DNA of 64,000 nt, from positions 994,257 through 1,058,256 of the forward strand of contig NZ_KI912183.1 in assembly GCF_000189755.2 (NCBI RefSeq). Direction: 5' to 3'. The position numbers and the translations under genes are program-made. Numbering within the stretch: position 1 is the stretch's first letter; every line of letters begins with the position of its first letter. The stretch is from Desulfotomaculum nigrificans DSM 574. Its GTDB lineage: Bacteria; Bacillota; Desulfotomaculia; Desulfotomaculales; Desulfotomaculaceae. Under the pieces are notes generated by a model. It was not told where the DNA came from, searched no databases, and saw nothing but the letters and a program-made list of their open reading frames with translations. Shown piece after piece: positions 17,280 to 26,505 of this stretch.

Positions 17280-18599
17280 TTGAATATTGCCCAAAGACTT
17301 GACCGCCTGCCACTTATTCCGGCCCACTGGTCAATTCTTATGGCCACAGGCATAGGTTGGATGTTTGATGCTATGGATGTGGGACTGGTATCCTTTGTGA
17401 TGCCTGCCCTGCAGAAGGACTGGCACTTGCTGCCAACGGAGTTGGGCTTAATTGGCAGCCTCGGCATGATTGGCATGGCCATTGGGGCAGCGGTAAGCGG
17501 CAGCTTGGCAGACAGATGGGGCAGACGGACGGTGATTCTGTTTACCCTGGTATTGTTTGGATTGGCCACCGGCCTGGCCGGTTTAGCCACAGGGTTAACC
17601 ATGATGCTGGTGGCCAGGTTTTTGGTGGGCCTTGGGTTAGGTGGCGAATTACCCGTGGCTTCAACCCTGGTCAGTGAATTATCCCCTGCTTCGGTACGGG
17701 GACGTATGGTTGTCCTGTTGGAAAGCTTTTGGGCCTGGGGATGGATTATCGCCGCTCTGGTATCATATTTATTAATCCCTCAGTATGGTTGGCGAATTGC
17801 TTTTTTAATTGGCGTGGCACCTGCCCTGTTTGCAGCCTACATGCGGAAAATAATACCTGAATCCCCCCGCTTCCTACAACAGGTGGGTCGTTATGAAGAA
17901 GCCGATGCCATTGTTAGTCGCTTGGAACAGGCGGCCGGTATCAAAACCGAGGTCAAGGATACCGGTACCGACTTGGTTAAGGAAAAGAAATTTCCCTTGG
18001 CAGAGCTGTGGTCAGATTCCCTTCGGCGTCGCACCTTAACCCTGTGGATCCTTTGGCTAGGGATTAATTTCGGCTATTACGGTTTTGTCACGTGGATTCC
18101 TACATTGCTGGTGGGCAAAGGGTTCTTAATCATAAAAAGTTTACAGTATGTATTAATCATGACTTTGGCGCAACTTCCTGGTTATTTTAGTGCTGCTTAC
18201 TTAATAGAAGTAATTGGCCGCAAAGCTGTTCTTATTATCTACTTAACAGGCACTGCAGTGGCAGCATACTTTTTTGGCCAGAGCAGCACGGTGATTCAGA
18301 TAATGATCTGGGGATGTTTTCTATACTTTTTTAGCCTTGGTGCCTGGGGTGCCGTATATGCCTATACCCCGGAGAATTATCCCACAAGGGCCAGGGGTAC
18401 CGGTTCGGGATGGGCTGCCGCAGTGGGGCGGGTGGGTGCCATTGCCGCTCCCTATTTAGTGGGATTCATTTACCAGTCCCTGGGCAAAGAAAATGGATAT
18501 ATTTCTGTTTTTGTTATGCTTACTGCCGTTTTTGCTGTTACTGCCCTGGTTGTACTTATCCTGGGAGTAGAAACGCTGGAAAAACCATTGGAAGAATAA
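17280..18599 (+). CDS. MFS transporter (NiaP/sugar-porter-like)
   Basis: 439 residues with 12 predicted membrane helices. MFS signatures: DRWGRRTVILF in the first cytoplasmic loop (motif A, near 80-90), RFLVGLGLGGELPVASTL in helix 4, and PESPRFL before the central loop. This arrangement is typical of the SP/AAHS-like group that includes NiaP and aromatic-acid or organic-acid transporters; the substrate cannot be named. Start TTG 17280 follows AAAGGAGATGAG. It is divergent from aroF and followed by an unrelated gene. Confidence 0.85.
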   Translation: MNIAQRLDRLPLIPAHWSILMATGIGWMFDAMDVGLVSFVMPALQKDWHLLPTELGLIGSLGMIGMAIGAAVSGSLADRWGRRTVILFTLVLFGLATGLAGLATGLTMMLVARFLVGLGLGGELPVASTLVSELSPASVRGRMVVLLESFWAWGWIIAALVSYLLIPQYGWRIAFLIGVAPALFAAYMRKIIPESPRFLQQVGRYEEADAIVSRLEQAAGIKTEVKDTGTDLVKEKKFPLAELWSDSLRRRTLTLWILWLGINFGYYGFVTWIPTLLVGKGFLIIKSLQYVLIMTLAQLPGYFSAAYLIEVIGRKAVLIIYLTGTAVAAYFFGQSSTVIQIMIWGCFLYFFSLGAWGAVYAYTPENYPTRARGTGSGWAAAVGRVGAIAAPYLVGFIYQSLGKENGYISVFVMLTAVFAVTALVVLILGVETLEKPLEE

Positions 18600-18714
18600 A
18601 TTTACAAAAAAAATTTATAATTATTTCGCCTATGGGAGGAATATCGTAGCACCTGGTCGAAAATTACAGCATAGCAGCAGGCAATTTAATACTGAGAAGG
18701 GTTGGGTGAGGAAA

Positions 18715-19218
18715 ATGAGATTGAAGTTACAAGAGGTTCCCTACCGCTCATCTGAGCAGATACTGGCTGATAAAGCGGCCATTAAAGAAGAGATAGTAAA
18801 CCTGTTAACGGATCCTCAAATTGATTTGTCCACTTTGTCTCGCCCTCACTTCACCGATTTACTCAGCAAACAATTACTGGCCAACGGCTGGCGGCCGGCT
18901 ATCTTTAGCCCCACCGAATATCAATTGGCCAAAATTGAATTCGTCAAGGACCGGGTGGGCCTGGAAGTTGGCTTTCGTCATACCTCCCTTATCGGCCCAG
19001 ACCTGCTTAAATTTCAAATAGCCTCACCTTATGGACTTAATAAAATTGATCTCGCCCTATATATCGTAACCACTAAAAACTTTCAGAAATATATCAAAAC
19101 AACCTATAAACACAACTGGTCCGGTGCCATGAATTTTGAAAAAGTAGATCGCTATTTACGGCATTTTACCAACGGCATTCAGGTGCCGGTACATGTTTTT
19201 GTACTGGATGTGATTTAA
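18715..19218 (+). CDS. BglII/BstYI-like restriction-endonuclease-fold protein
   Basis: 167 residues. The core from about 75 to 125 matches the BglII/BstYI endonuclease pattern: KIEFVKDRVGLEVGF, then PDLLKFQ and IDLALYIVTTKNF. In BglII the catalytic Asp and Glu are nine residues apart with a Gln two after the Glu; here the spacing is kept, but the positions read Glu, Glu and Gly. No methyltransferase gene is nearby, so it is either an inactive or altered nuclease or a solitary enzyme. ATG 18715 with GGTGAGG upstream is preferred over GTG 18706. Alternative: another PD-(D/E)xK protein. Confidence 0.6.
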   Translation: MRLKLQEVPYRSSEQILADKAAIKEEIVNLLTDPQIDLSTLSRPHFTDLLSKQLLANGWRPAIFSPTEYQLAKIEFVKDRVGLEVGFRHTSLIGPDLLKFQIASPYGLNKIDLALYIVTTKNFQKYIKTTYKHNWSGAMNFEKVDRYLRHFTNGIQVPVHVFVLDVI

Positions 19219-19236
19219 CAAGGCCAAAAGGGCCGG

Positions 19237-20727
19237 TTAGCGGTGGCAGGATACCGCTAACCTGCTTAGTCTTTCGGCAATGGCCGGGGTTAGGCTGCCC
19301 TTTTTAAATCTCCACTGCCAGTTTCCATCCACGGTGCCGGGAAAATTCATCCTGGCCTCACTGCCTAAACATAACACATCCTGCAGCGGGATAATCACGG
19401 TGTTGGTCCTGGTCCGGTATGCTAACTCGATCATCCTCCAGCAAATATCCTGTTCCGAGTGGTCTTTATCCAATTTCAGGTATTCCTGCAGAAACTTGAG
19501 GTGCTTGGGATCAGTAATTTTTTGATACCAACCCAGGGTGGTGTCGTTATCGTGGGTGCCGGTATAAACTACGGCATGGTGCTCATAATTATGGGGCAAA
19601 AACTCCTCCTTTTCCCAAGGATTGAGGTTGAATTGCAGTATTTTCATACCTGGAAAGTTAAATTTATTTTTTAGTTCCTCTACCTCGGGGGTGATAACTC
19701 CCAGGTCTTCGGCAATCACCGGAATATCTCCCAAGTGCCGCTGAATGGAACGGAATAATTTTTCCCCGGGTCCTTTTACCCACCGGCCGTTGATGGCGGT
19801 TTCTTCTCCCGCCGGTATCTCCCAGTAGGCCTCAAAGCCCCGGAAGTGATCAATGCGCACCACATCAACAATGGCCAGCAAATTTTTGAACCTTTCCCGC
19901 CACCATTTAAAATCGTCCTTCTCCATCTCACGCCATCGGTAATGGGGATTACCCCATAGTTGGCCGGTCTCGCTGAAATAATCCGGTGGTACTCCAGCCA
20001 CTTTGGCGGGGTTACCTAACTCATCCAATTCAAATAGACGAGGATTGGCCCAGGCATCGCTACTGTCATATGAAATAAAGATAGGTAAATCACCAATAAT
20101 TTTGATGCCTTTATTGTTGGCATAGGCTTTCAGGTCCTGCCACTGTTGGAAAAAGATAAACTGGAGAAATTGGTAATAGGCAATTTCTTCCCGCAGCAAA
20201 TTTTCAAACCGCCGCAGGGCCTGTTTTTCCCGCAGGGCGATGGCTTTATCCCAGTGGTTCCAGGCCACACCGCCAAAATAATCTTTCAGAGACATAAACA
20301 AGGCGTAGTCTTTTAACCAGGGGGTATTTTGCACAAATTTGATGTAGGCTTCACTTTGGGGTCTGGTTTGAAAATTGCCAAAAGCCTTTCTCAGCAAACT
20401 ATATTTATACTCTGCCACCGGGTCAAATTGAACCTTCTCCTCAGAAAAGACAGGGGTATGGGCTGCATCCTGGTGGGTTAACAAACCTGCCTCCACCAGT
20501 TTGTCAAGGCTTATCAGTAAAGGATTCCCGGCAAAAGCGGAAAAACATTGAAAGGGCGATTGGCCGTAACCCGGCGGGTTCAGCGGCAGTATTTGCCACA
20601 TTTTTTGTTTACTCCGATGTAAAAAATCTACAAAATCATAGGCCTCCTGACCCAGATCGCCTATACCGTATCTTGATGGAAGTGATGTGGGATGTAAAAG
20701 AATGCCGCAAGTCCTGTTAGATCTCAT
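19237..20727 (-). CDS. malQ: 4-alpha-glucanotransferase
   Basis: 496 residues, GH77 amylomaltase, a cytosolic enzyme moving maltodextrin chains. Opening GILLHPTSLPSRYGIGDLG; active-site blocks VVRIDHFRGF (nucleophile Asp), IAEDLGVIT (acid/base Glu) and YTGTHDNDTT (transition-state Asp). The start at 20727 is one base past the stop of the upstream GH13 gene, with GAGG five bases before it; a longer frame would overlap that gene by 74 bases. Last gene of the glycogen operon, with a hairpin (GGTTAGCGGT/ACCGCTAACC, 19234-19262) at its 3' end. Confidence 0.96.
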   Translation of the reverse strand: MRSNRTCGILLHPTSLPSRYGIGDLGQEAYDFVDFLHRSKQKMWQILPLNPPGYGQSPFQCFSAFAGNPLLISLDKLVEAGLLTHQDAAHTPVFSEEKVQFDPVAEYKYSLLRKAFGNFQTRPQSEAYIKFVQNTPWLKDYALFMSLKDYFGGVAWNHWDKAIALREKQALRRFENLLREEIAYYQFLQFIFFQQWQDLKAYANNKGIKIIGDLPIFISYDSSDAWANPRLFELDELGNPAKVAGVPPDYFSETGQLWGNPHYRWREMEKDDFKWWRERFKNLLAIVDVVRIDHFRGFEAYWEIPAGEETAINGRWVKGPGEKLFRSIQRHLGDIPVIAEDLGVITPEVEELKNKFNFPGMKILQFNLNPWEKEEFLPHNYEHHAVVYTGTHDNDTTLGWYQKITDPKHLKFLQEYLKLDKDHSEQDICWRMIELAYRTRTNTVIIPLQDVLCLGSEARMNFPGTVDGNWQWRFKKGSLTPAIAERLSRLAVSCHR

Positions 20728-20728
20728 A

Positions 20729-22690
20729 TTATGCCTCGTCCATAAATAATTTTCCTGCCAGTGGCGGTAGGGAAATTCGCAGTTGGCCACTGCTAACATC
20801 AATCCGCTGACCTTCTTGCAATAAATCCGCTAATGTTCCTTTAAACCATTGGCCTATGTCCAGGGACAGTCTGGCTTCCTCCCTGGTATCGGCATTAAAC
20901 AAAACCACCGCCACATTATCCTTTTTAGCCTGGTTAAATACATCCCGACCCCCGGAGATTTTTCTGATATAACCGTAAACCCTGCTCCGGGCATAAAAGG
21001 GAATCCATTGGCCTGTTCGTAATACATCATAACGGTTACGGAGAGATATGACTTGTTTGTACCAGCTAAGCAGTTTCTGGTTTTCCTTCCCCCAGGGATA
21101 GGTCCCCCGGTTTAAAGGATCACGGTAGCCATACATGCCCGCTTCATCACCATAATAAATACAGGGCACCCCTGGGAATGTCATTTGCCAAAGGACCAGT
21201 AATTTTAAACGGGCCAGACCTAATTTTTTTTGTTCTTCGCTTAACTTAACCCTGGCCTGTTGCTCCTTAGTCAGGGTATCTTCCGGCGGTGCTTCACTTA
21301 GTATGGTTAATGCCCTGGCCACATCGTGACTGCCAATTAAATTCATTAGTGAGTAGAAGTGGTGCAAAGGGTAATTTTCGTACAGACTCATTAGGGCCAA
21401 ATGTGTTTGTCGGGCATCCCGTTGGCCTAAAAAAAAGTCCAGCAGAATGTTGCGAAAGGGATAGTTCATCACCGAGTCCAATTCGTCCCCCAACAGGTAC
21501 TCCCGCATCTGGCCGTAACTGATTTTATTGGAGGCATCTTCCCATACCTCCCCGATGAGCACAGCATCCGGGTCTAGTTCTTTCATGGCCCGGCGAATTT
21601 TTTTCACAAAGATGTCCGGCAATTCATCCACCACATCCAGCCGCCAGCCCTTAGCCCCCAACCTCATCCAGTATTTTATGACGCTATCATCATCTTCAAT
21701 AATAAACCTCTGATAGGAGGGCTCCAGTTCATTGACGTTGGGAAGAGTGTCAATGCCCCACCAGCAGTCATACTCTTCGGGCCATTTAGTGAACCGGTAC
21801 CAGGGAAAGTAAGGCGAGTCCTTAGACTGGTAGGCCCCCGGACCGGGATAGCGCCCTTCCTTGTTAAAATAAATACTGTCACTGCCAGTGTGACTGAAAA
21901 CCCCGTCCAGGATAATGGAAATACCCATTTCCCTGGCCCTTTGACAAAGCTCCCGGAATAACTCGTTGTCCCCAAACATGGTGTCAACTTTTTTATAATC
22001 GGCGGTGTCATACTTGTGGCTGCTGGGGGCCTCAAAAATAGGGTTTAAATAAATAACACTGATACCCAGCTCTTTCAGGTAGGGTAATTTCTTTAAAACA
22101 CCCAGCAAATTACCGCCAAAAAAGTCATAGCAGACTGTTTTCCCGGTTACCGGGTCCCGGCTATAAGCCGGGGTGGCTTCCCAGTGGGGATAAAAGATGC
22201 AGTGCTGTTTAGGGCTTAATATCTTCCCTTCATCGTGTCCGTTACAAAAGCGATCCACAAAGATTTGATACATCACGGCATCTTTAAACCAGTTGGGGGT
22301 GGCTGTCCCTTTACGATAAACCGTAACCTGGTAAGAAGGAGGTTCGTGATCCCAAATTTGGCCGATCCCCCCCAGGTTAGCATGATTATTACCATAATAA
22401 TACGTCCGGCCGGCCACAGTGACGATAAAGTAATACCACAACCAGCCTGGGGTATCCGGGGCCGCCATTTGACCCTGGAAGATGCGCTTGTCACCGATCC
22501 GGTTGATCAGGTGCATATTTATTTTTTCTTCCTGATTACCATATTTCCACAGCCGCAGTATCACTGCATCGATGGGCTCGGTGGTGGTAACTTCCAGGGC
22601 CACCGTAATCTTTTCCTGACAAGGAATAGCCCCAAAGGGGCTGCGAAAGAAAGCAATATGGGAATCATGGAAAATCCAGTCTTTATCCAT
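20729..22690 (-). CDS. GH13 alpha-amylase family enzyme (neopullulanase/cyclomaltodextrinase-like)
   Basis: 653 residues, no signal peptide, so cytosolic. An N-terminal beta-sandwich (about 1-130, CBM34-like) precedes a GH13 barrel with DGVFSHTG, GWRLDVVDELP (nucleophile Asp), LIGEVWEDAS (acid/base Glu) and LIGSHDVAR (third Asp), then a C-terminal beta domain. The layout fits neopullulanase or maltogenic amylase, which hydrolyse maltodextrins or pullulan. It lies between glgA (12 bp upstream) and malQ and probably trims glycogen or maltodextrin chains. Exact specificity is uncertain. Confidence 0.9.
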   Translation of the reverse strand: MDKDWIFHDSHIAFFRSPFGAIPCQEKITVALEVTTTEPIDAVILRLWKYGNQEEKINMHLINRIGDKRIFQGQMAAPDTPGWLWYYFIVTVAGRTYYYGNNHANLGGIGQIWDHEPPSYQVTVYRKGTATPNWFKDAVMYQIFVDRFCNGHDEGKILSPKQHCIFYPHWEATPAYSRDPVTGKTVCYDFFGGNLLGVLKKLPYLKELGISVIYLNPIFEAPSSHKYDTADYKKVDTMFGDNELFRELCQRAREMGISIILDGVFSHTGSDSIYFNKEGRYPGPGAYQSKDSPYFPWYRFTKWPEEYDCWWGIDTLPNVNELEPSYQRFIIEDDDSVIKYWMRLGAKGWRLDVVDELPDIFVKKIRRAMKELDPDAVLIGEVWEDASNKISYGQMREYLLGDELDSVMNYPFRNILLDFFLGQRDARQTHLALMSLYENYPLHHFYSLMNLIGSHDVARALTILSEAPPEDTLTKEQQARVKLSEEQKKLGLARLKLLVLWQMTFPGVPCIYYGDEAGMYGYRDPLNRGTYPWGKENQKLLSWYKQVISLRNRYDVLRTGQWIPFYARSRVYGYIRKISGGRDVFNQAKKDNVAVVLFNADTREEARLSLDIGQWFKGTLADLLQEGQRIDVSSGQLRISLPPLAGKLFMDEA

Positions 22691-22702
22691 AAATCATCTA
22701 CC

Positions 22703-24139
22703 TTACATCTCATTTAACCTATTATACAAGTCTTTATATTTTTGGGCGGATTTATACCAGCTAAAATCACTTTGCATGGCATTAACCACCAACTTAAACC
22801 AAATCTCCGGCTGCTGATAAAGTTCCACCGCCCTTTGCAGAGTAAATAACAACTCGTGAGCGTTATAATTGGTAAAACTAAATCCATTTCCCGCACCGGT
22901 ATATCTGTTATAAGGCAGGATAGTATCTTTGAGGCCCCCGGTCTCCCGTACCAACGGCAGGCAGCCGTAACGCAGGGCAATGATTTGTCCCAAGCCGCAG
23001 GGTTCAAAACGTGACGGCATCAGCAAAATATCAGCACCGGCATAAATTCGGTGGGCCAGGGTATTACCAAAATATAGGTTGGTGGAAAGTTTATCCGGAT
23101 AACGTAAGGCGAAATCCTTAAACAGTTGCTCATACTTCTTTTCACCGGCACCCAACACCACCAGTTGTACATCCATGTTCATTATTTCTTCCAACACATG
23201 GGCCACTAAATCCAGCCCCTTTTGACTAACCAACCGGGAAACAATGGCAATAACGGGGACGTCCTGACGCGGGGGTAAACACAGAATTCGCTGCAGTTTT
23301 TCTTTATTTACTTGTTTGCCGTTCAATGACTGCCAATCATAGGGAGCACAAATCAAAGGGTCATTGGCCGGATTATACAGTTCATAATCAATGCCGTTAA
23401 GTATCCCGTGTAAATCCTTTTGACGATATCTTAACAACCCATCTAACCGCTCACCATAGTAGGGATCCTGGATCTCCCGGGCATAGGTTTCGCTGACAGT
23501 GGTCAATAGATCGGAAAAATTAAGGCCTCCCTTCATAAAGCTGACCTGCCCGTAAAATTCCACTCCATCAATGGTGAAGTATTCTTCACCTAAGTTCAAT
23601 AAGTCTCCCAGAATACTTCGGGGAAACACTCCCTGGTACTGTAAATTATGAATGGTAAACATAGTGCGTATCCCTTGATAAAAGGGATGATTCTTATAGT
23701 GAGCCTTTAACAATACACTGACCATGCCGGTGTGCCAATCGTGACAATGGATGATTTGCGGCGCAAAGTCCAGGTGAGGCAGCGACTCCAACACCGCCCG
23801 GCAAAAGAAGGCAAAACGCTCGGCCTCGTCATAAAACCCATATAAACCAGGCCGTTTAAAATAATACTCGTTGTCAATAAAATAAAAGGGTACTCCTTCC
23901 TGGTTTAACGCTTCTATACCACAATACTGTTGCCGCCAACCCACCGGAATAGTTATTTTTTTAATACTCACCATTTTTTCCTTAAGGTGAATGGGAATAT
24001 CACCATATTTAGGCAGCATTACCCGCACATCCAAGCCTTGTTTACGCAGTTCCTTGGGCAAAGACCCGATCACATCGGCCAGTCCACCGGTTTTTACAAA
24101 GGGAACCCCTTCCGAAGCCACAAAAAGTACCCGCACCAT
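22703..24139 (-). CDS. glgA: Glycogen synthase (ADP-glucose)
   Basis: 478 residues, GT5. The ADP-glucose-binding KTGGLADVIGSLP motif is at residues 16-28, and the C-terminal Rossmann half carries PSRFEPCGLGQI and the RETGGLKDTI loop. It extends alpha-1,4-glucan from ADP-glucose. SD AAGAGGTGAG precedes ATG 24139. It follows glgD by 15 bp. Confidence 0.97.
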   Translation of the reverse strand: MVRVLFVASEGVPFVKTGGLADVIGSLPKELRKQGLDVRVMLPKYGDIPIHLKEKMVSIKKITIPVGWRQQYCGIEALNQEGVPFYFIDNEYYFKRPGLYGFYDEAERFAFFCRAVLESLPHLDFAPQIIHCHDWHTGMVSVLLKAHYKNHPFYQGIRTMFTIHNLQYQGVFPRSILGDLLNLGEEYFTIDGVEFYGQVSFMKGGLNFSDLLTTVSETYAREIQDPYYGERLDGLLRYRQKDLHGILNGIDYELYNPANDPLICAPYDWQSLNGKQVNKEKLQRILCLPPRQDVPVIAIVSRLVSQKGLDLVAHVLEEIMNMDVQLVVLGAGEKKYEQLFKDFALRYPDKLSTNLYFGNTLAHRIYAGADILLMPSRFEPCGLGQIIALRYGCLPLVRETGGLKDTILPYNRYTGAGNGFSFTNYNAHELLFTLQRAVELYQQPEIWFKLVVNAMQSDFSWYKSAQKYKDLYNRLNEM

Positions 24140-24154
24140 TTCTCACCTCTTGAA

Positions 24155-25273
24155 CTAAATCACTGTTTTCTTTTTAATTACAAGGGGATAATCTTTTTCG
24201 CCCTTTAGATGTTTTCCCTTTGTAATAAACACTTCTTTATCGGCAATGACATACTCCACCCTGGCATCTTCTGCTATAGTGGTTTTTTGCATGATAATGC
24301 TGTCTTTAACATAAGCTCCCCGGTAAATGTGTACGCCCCTAAAAATAATGCTGTTTTCCACGGTTCCTTCAATAATACAATCGTTGGCGATAATGGCGTT
24401 TTGCACACTGGAATCCCCGGCGTATTTGGTTGGTGCACCGTCTTTTACTTTGGTATAAATTAACCCTGGCTTAAAAAACAGTTGCTGCCATATTGCGGGG
24501 TTCAGTAAATCCATGTTGTGCCGGAAATAGCTCGGTATCGAGTTAATTTGGGCCAAATAACCCTGGTGTGGGTATCCGTAAATTTTTAACCGATCCAGGT
24601 TTTTGATAATGCCGTCCTTAATTAAATCACACTCTCCCCGGGAAGAACACCTATTGATTAATTCCACCAACAAAGACTTTTCCATAATATACATTTCCAT
24701 TGATACTTTGGTACTGCTTATTTTGTCCGGTTGCATGGCCATATCCACGATCCGTCCGTCCGCAGCAGTTTCAATAATGGTAAACTGAGACAAATCTTTA
24801 CTTAAAGCATCCTCTTCTTTATACAAAACAGTAATATCGGCTTGCATCTGGCGGTGAAAGTTAAAGGCCGGGCGGAAATCTAAATTACATATCATGTTGC
24901 TGCCGCTAATAATCACATATTTCTGCCGACTATAAGAAATGTAGTCCAAATGGCTGTGAAAATGCCTGATATCCCAGCGGTAAATGCCCAGGGGATAATG
25001 AAAATAAGCCGGGGGCAAGTAAAATAACCCGTCCCTTTTTCGGTCCAAATCCCAATCCTTACCGTTACCCAGGTGGTCCATTAAGGCCCGGTATTTGGTT
25101 TGGACAATAATCCCAATATTTCTAATCCCGGAATTCACCATGTTGGACAGGATAAAGTCAATCATACGATACCTACCGCCAATTGGTATTGCCGCAGCAG
25201 GACGGTGCTGGGTGACTTCCTTGAGAAATTCTTCATTTTCCATCAGGTTAATAATGCCCATTACATCTTTCAT
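24155..25273 (-). CDS. glgD: Glucose-1-phosphate adenylyltransferase subunit GlgD
   Basis: 372 residues: a nucleotidyltransferase-like domain plus a left-handed beta-helix tail. It lacks the N-terminal GGxGxRL nucleotide loop found in the neighbouring GlgC and starts MKDVMGIINLMENEE, the usual GlgD opening in Firmicutes. GlgD normally forms heteromers with GlgC and raises its activity. 28 bp after glgC. Confidence 0.95.
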   Translation of the reverse strand: MKDVMGIINLMENEEFLKEVTQHRPAAAIPIGGRYRMIDFILSNMVNSGIRNIGIIVQTKYRALMDHLGNGKDWDLDRKRDGLFYLPPAYFHYPLGIYRWDIRHFHSHLDYISYSRQKYVIISGSNMICNLDFRPAFNFHRQMQADITVLYKEEDALSKDLSQFTIIETAADGRIVDMAMQPDKISSTKVSMEMYIMEKSLLVELINRCSSRGECDLIKDGIIKNLDRLKIYGYPHQGYLAQINSIPSYFRHNMDLLNPAIWQQLFFKPGLIYTKVKDGAPTKYAGDSSVQNAIIANDCIIEGTVENSIIFRGVHIYRGAYVKDSIIMQKTTIAEDARVEYVIADKEVFITKGKHLKGEKDYPLVIKKKTVI

Positions 25274-25301
25274 ACTCTCACCCCATCCAAGGACGGATAA
25301 T

Positions 25302-26492
25302 CTATGGTGCTCCCATTTTACTGTAAGGGGAAAGATGCGAGTTGGCCGCCACTACCGTGATATCGGAATAATTAACTACTGAACTATCATGATTAACCAC
25401 AACCGGTCCACCTATTTGACAGCCGTTCCCGATGATGGAGTCTACACCAACAATAGCTTTTTCGATGGTGACATGGCGGCCCACTTTAACATTAGGCATA
25501 AGGACGGAATCCTTTATTATTGATCCCTCGCCAATAAAAACCCCCGGAAAAATTACCGAGTGATACACCTCTCCGTAGATAACACATCCCTCATTAATCA
25601 ACGAGTGACTTACCCTGGCCTGCGGAGCAACATATTGAGGCGGTTGAACAGGGTTTACCGAATAAATCCGCCACTGCGGGTCATTTAGATTTAATTTAGG
25701 ATTGTCCTCCAGTAAATCCATGTTGGCTTGCCACAAACTTTCCACCGTACCCACATCCCGCCAGTAACCCTTAAAGGGGTAGGCAAACATTCTTTGTCCC
25801 GCCCGCAACATCATGGGTATGATATTCTTGCCAAAATCATTACTGGAACGGGGATTTTGTTCATCCTCAGCCAAATATTTTTTTAACAATGGCCAATTAA
25901 ATATATAAACCCCCATAGAGGCTAAATTACTTTTGGGTTCTGCCGGTTTTTCTTCAAATTCGATAATCCGACCTTCGGCATCGGTGTTCATGATGCCAAA
26001 ACCTTTGGCCTCTTCTAATGGTACCTCAATGACCGCAATGGTGGCATCAGCCTGCTTCTCTTGGTGAAAATCCAACATTAAAGAATAATCCATCATATAA
26101 ATATGGTCTCCGGACAGCACCAGCAAATAATCAGGGTCATACTGGTCAACAAATTCGATGTTTTGGTAAATAGCATTGGCGGTGCCTTTATACCATTCTC
26201 CTCCCAGTTCTTTTACAAAGGGTGGCAGCACGGTGACTCCCCCGTTTTTTCTGTCCAAATCCCAGTGACTGCCAATACCGATATAACTGTTTAAAGCCAA
26301 AGGCTGGTACTGGGTTAATACTCCCACAGTATCAATCCCCGAGTTAGTACAGTTGCTTAATGTAAAATCAATGATTCTATATTTACCGCCAAAAGGAACC
26401 GCCGGTTTAGCCAATTTTTTTGTTAACACCCCCAACCTGCTGCCTTGCCCCCCGGCCAATAACATGGCTATACATTCCTTTTTTTTAGGCAT
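25302..26492 (-). CDS. glgC: Glucose-1-phosphate adenylyltransferase
   Basis: 396 residues. Catalytic motifs [20 protein letters not shown] (about 11-30), [11 protein letters not shown], the [11 protein letters not shown] metal site and [11 protein letters not shown]; the tail is a hexapeptide beta-helix. Makes ADP-glucose from glucose-1-phosphate and ATP, the committed step of glycogen synthesis. 13 bp after glgB and paired with GlgD. Confidence 0.97.
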   Translation of the reverse strand: MPKKKECIAMLLAGGQGSRLGVLTKKLAKPAVPFGGKYRIIDFTLSNCTNSGIDTVGVLTQYQPLALNSYIGIGSHWDLDRKNGGVTVLPPFVKELGGEWYKGTANAIYQNIEFVDQYDPDYLLVLSGDHIYMMDYSLMLDFHQEKQADATIAVIEVPLEEAKGFGIMNTDAEGRIIEFEEKPAEPKSNLASMGVYIFNWPLLKKYLAEDEQNPRSSNDFGKNIIPMMLRAGQRMFAYPFKGYWRDVGTVESLWQANMDLLEDNPKLNLNDPQWRIYSVNPVQPPQYVAPQARVSHSLINEGCVIYGEVYHSVIFPGVFIGEGSIIKDSVLMPNVKVGRHVTIEKAIVGVDSIIGNGCQIGGPVVVNHDSSVVNYSDITVVAANSHLSPYSKMGAP

Positions 26493-26505
26493 AGTCTCCC
26501 CCCCA

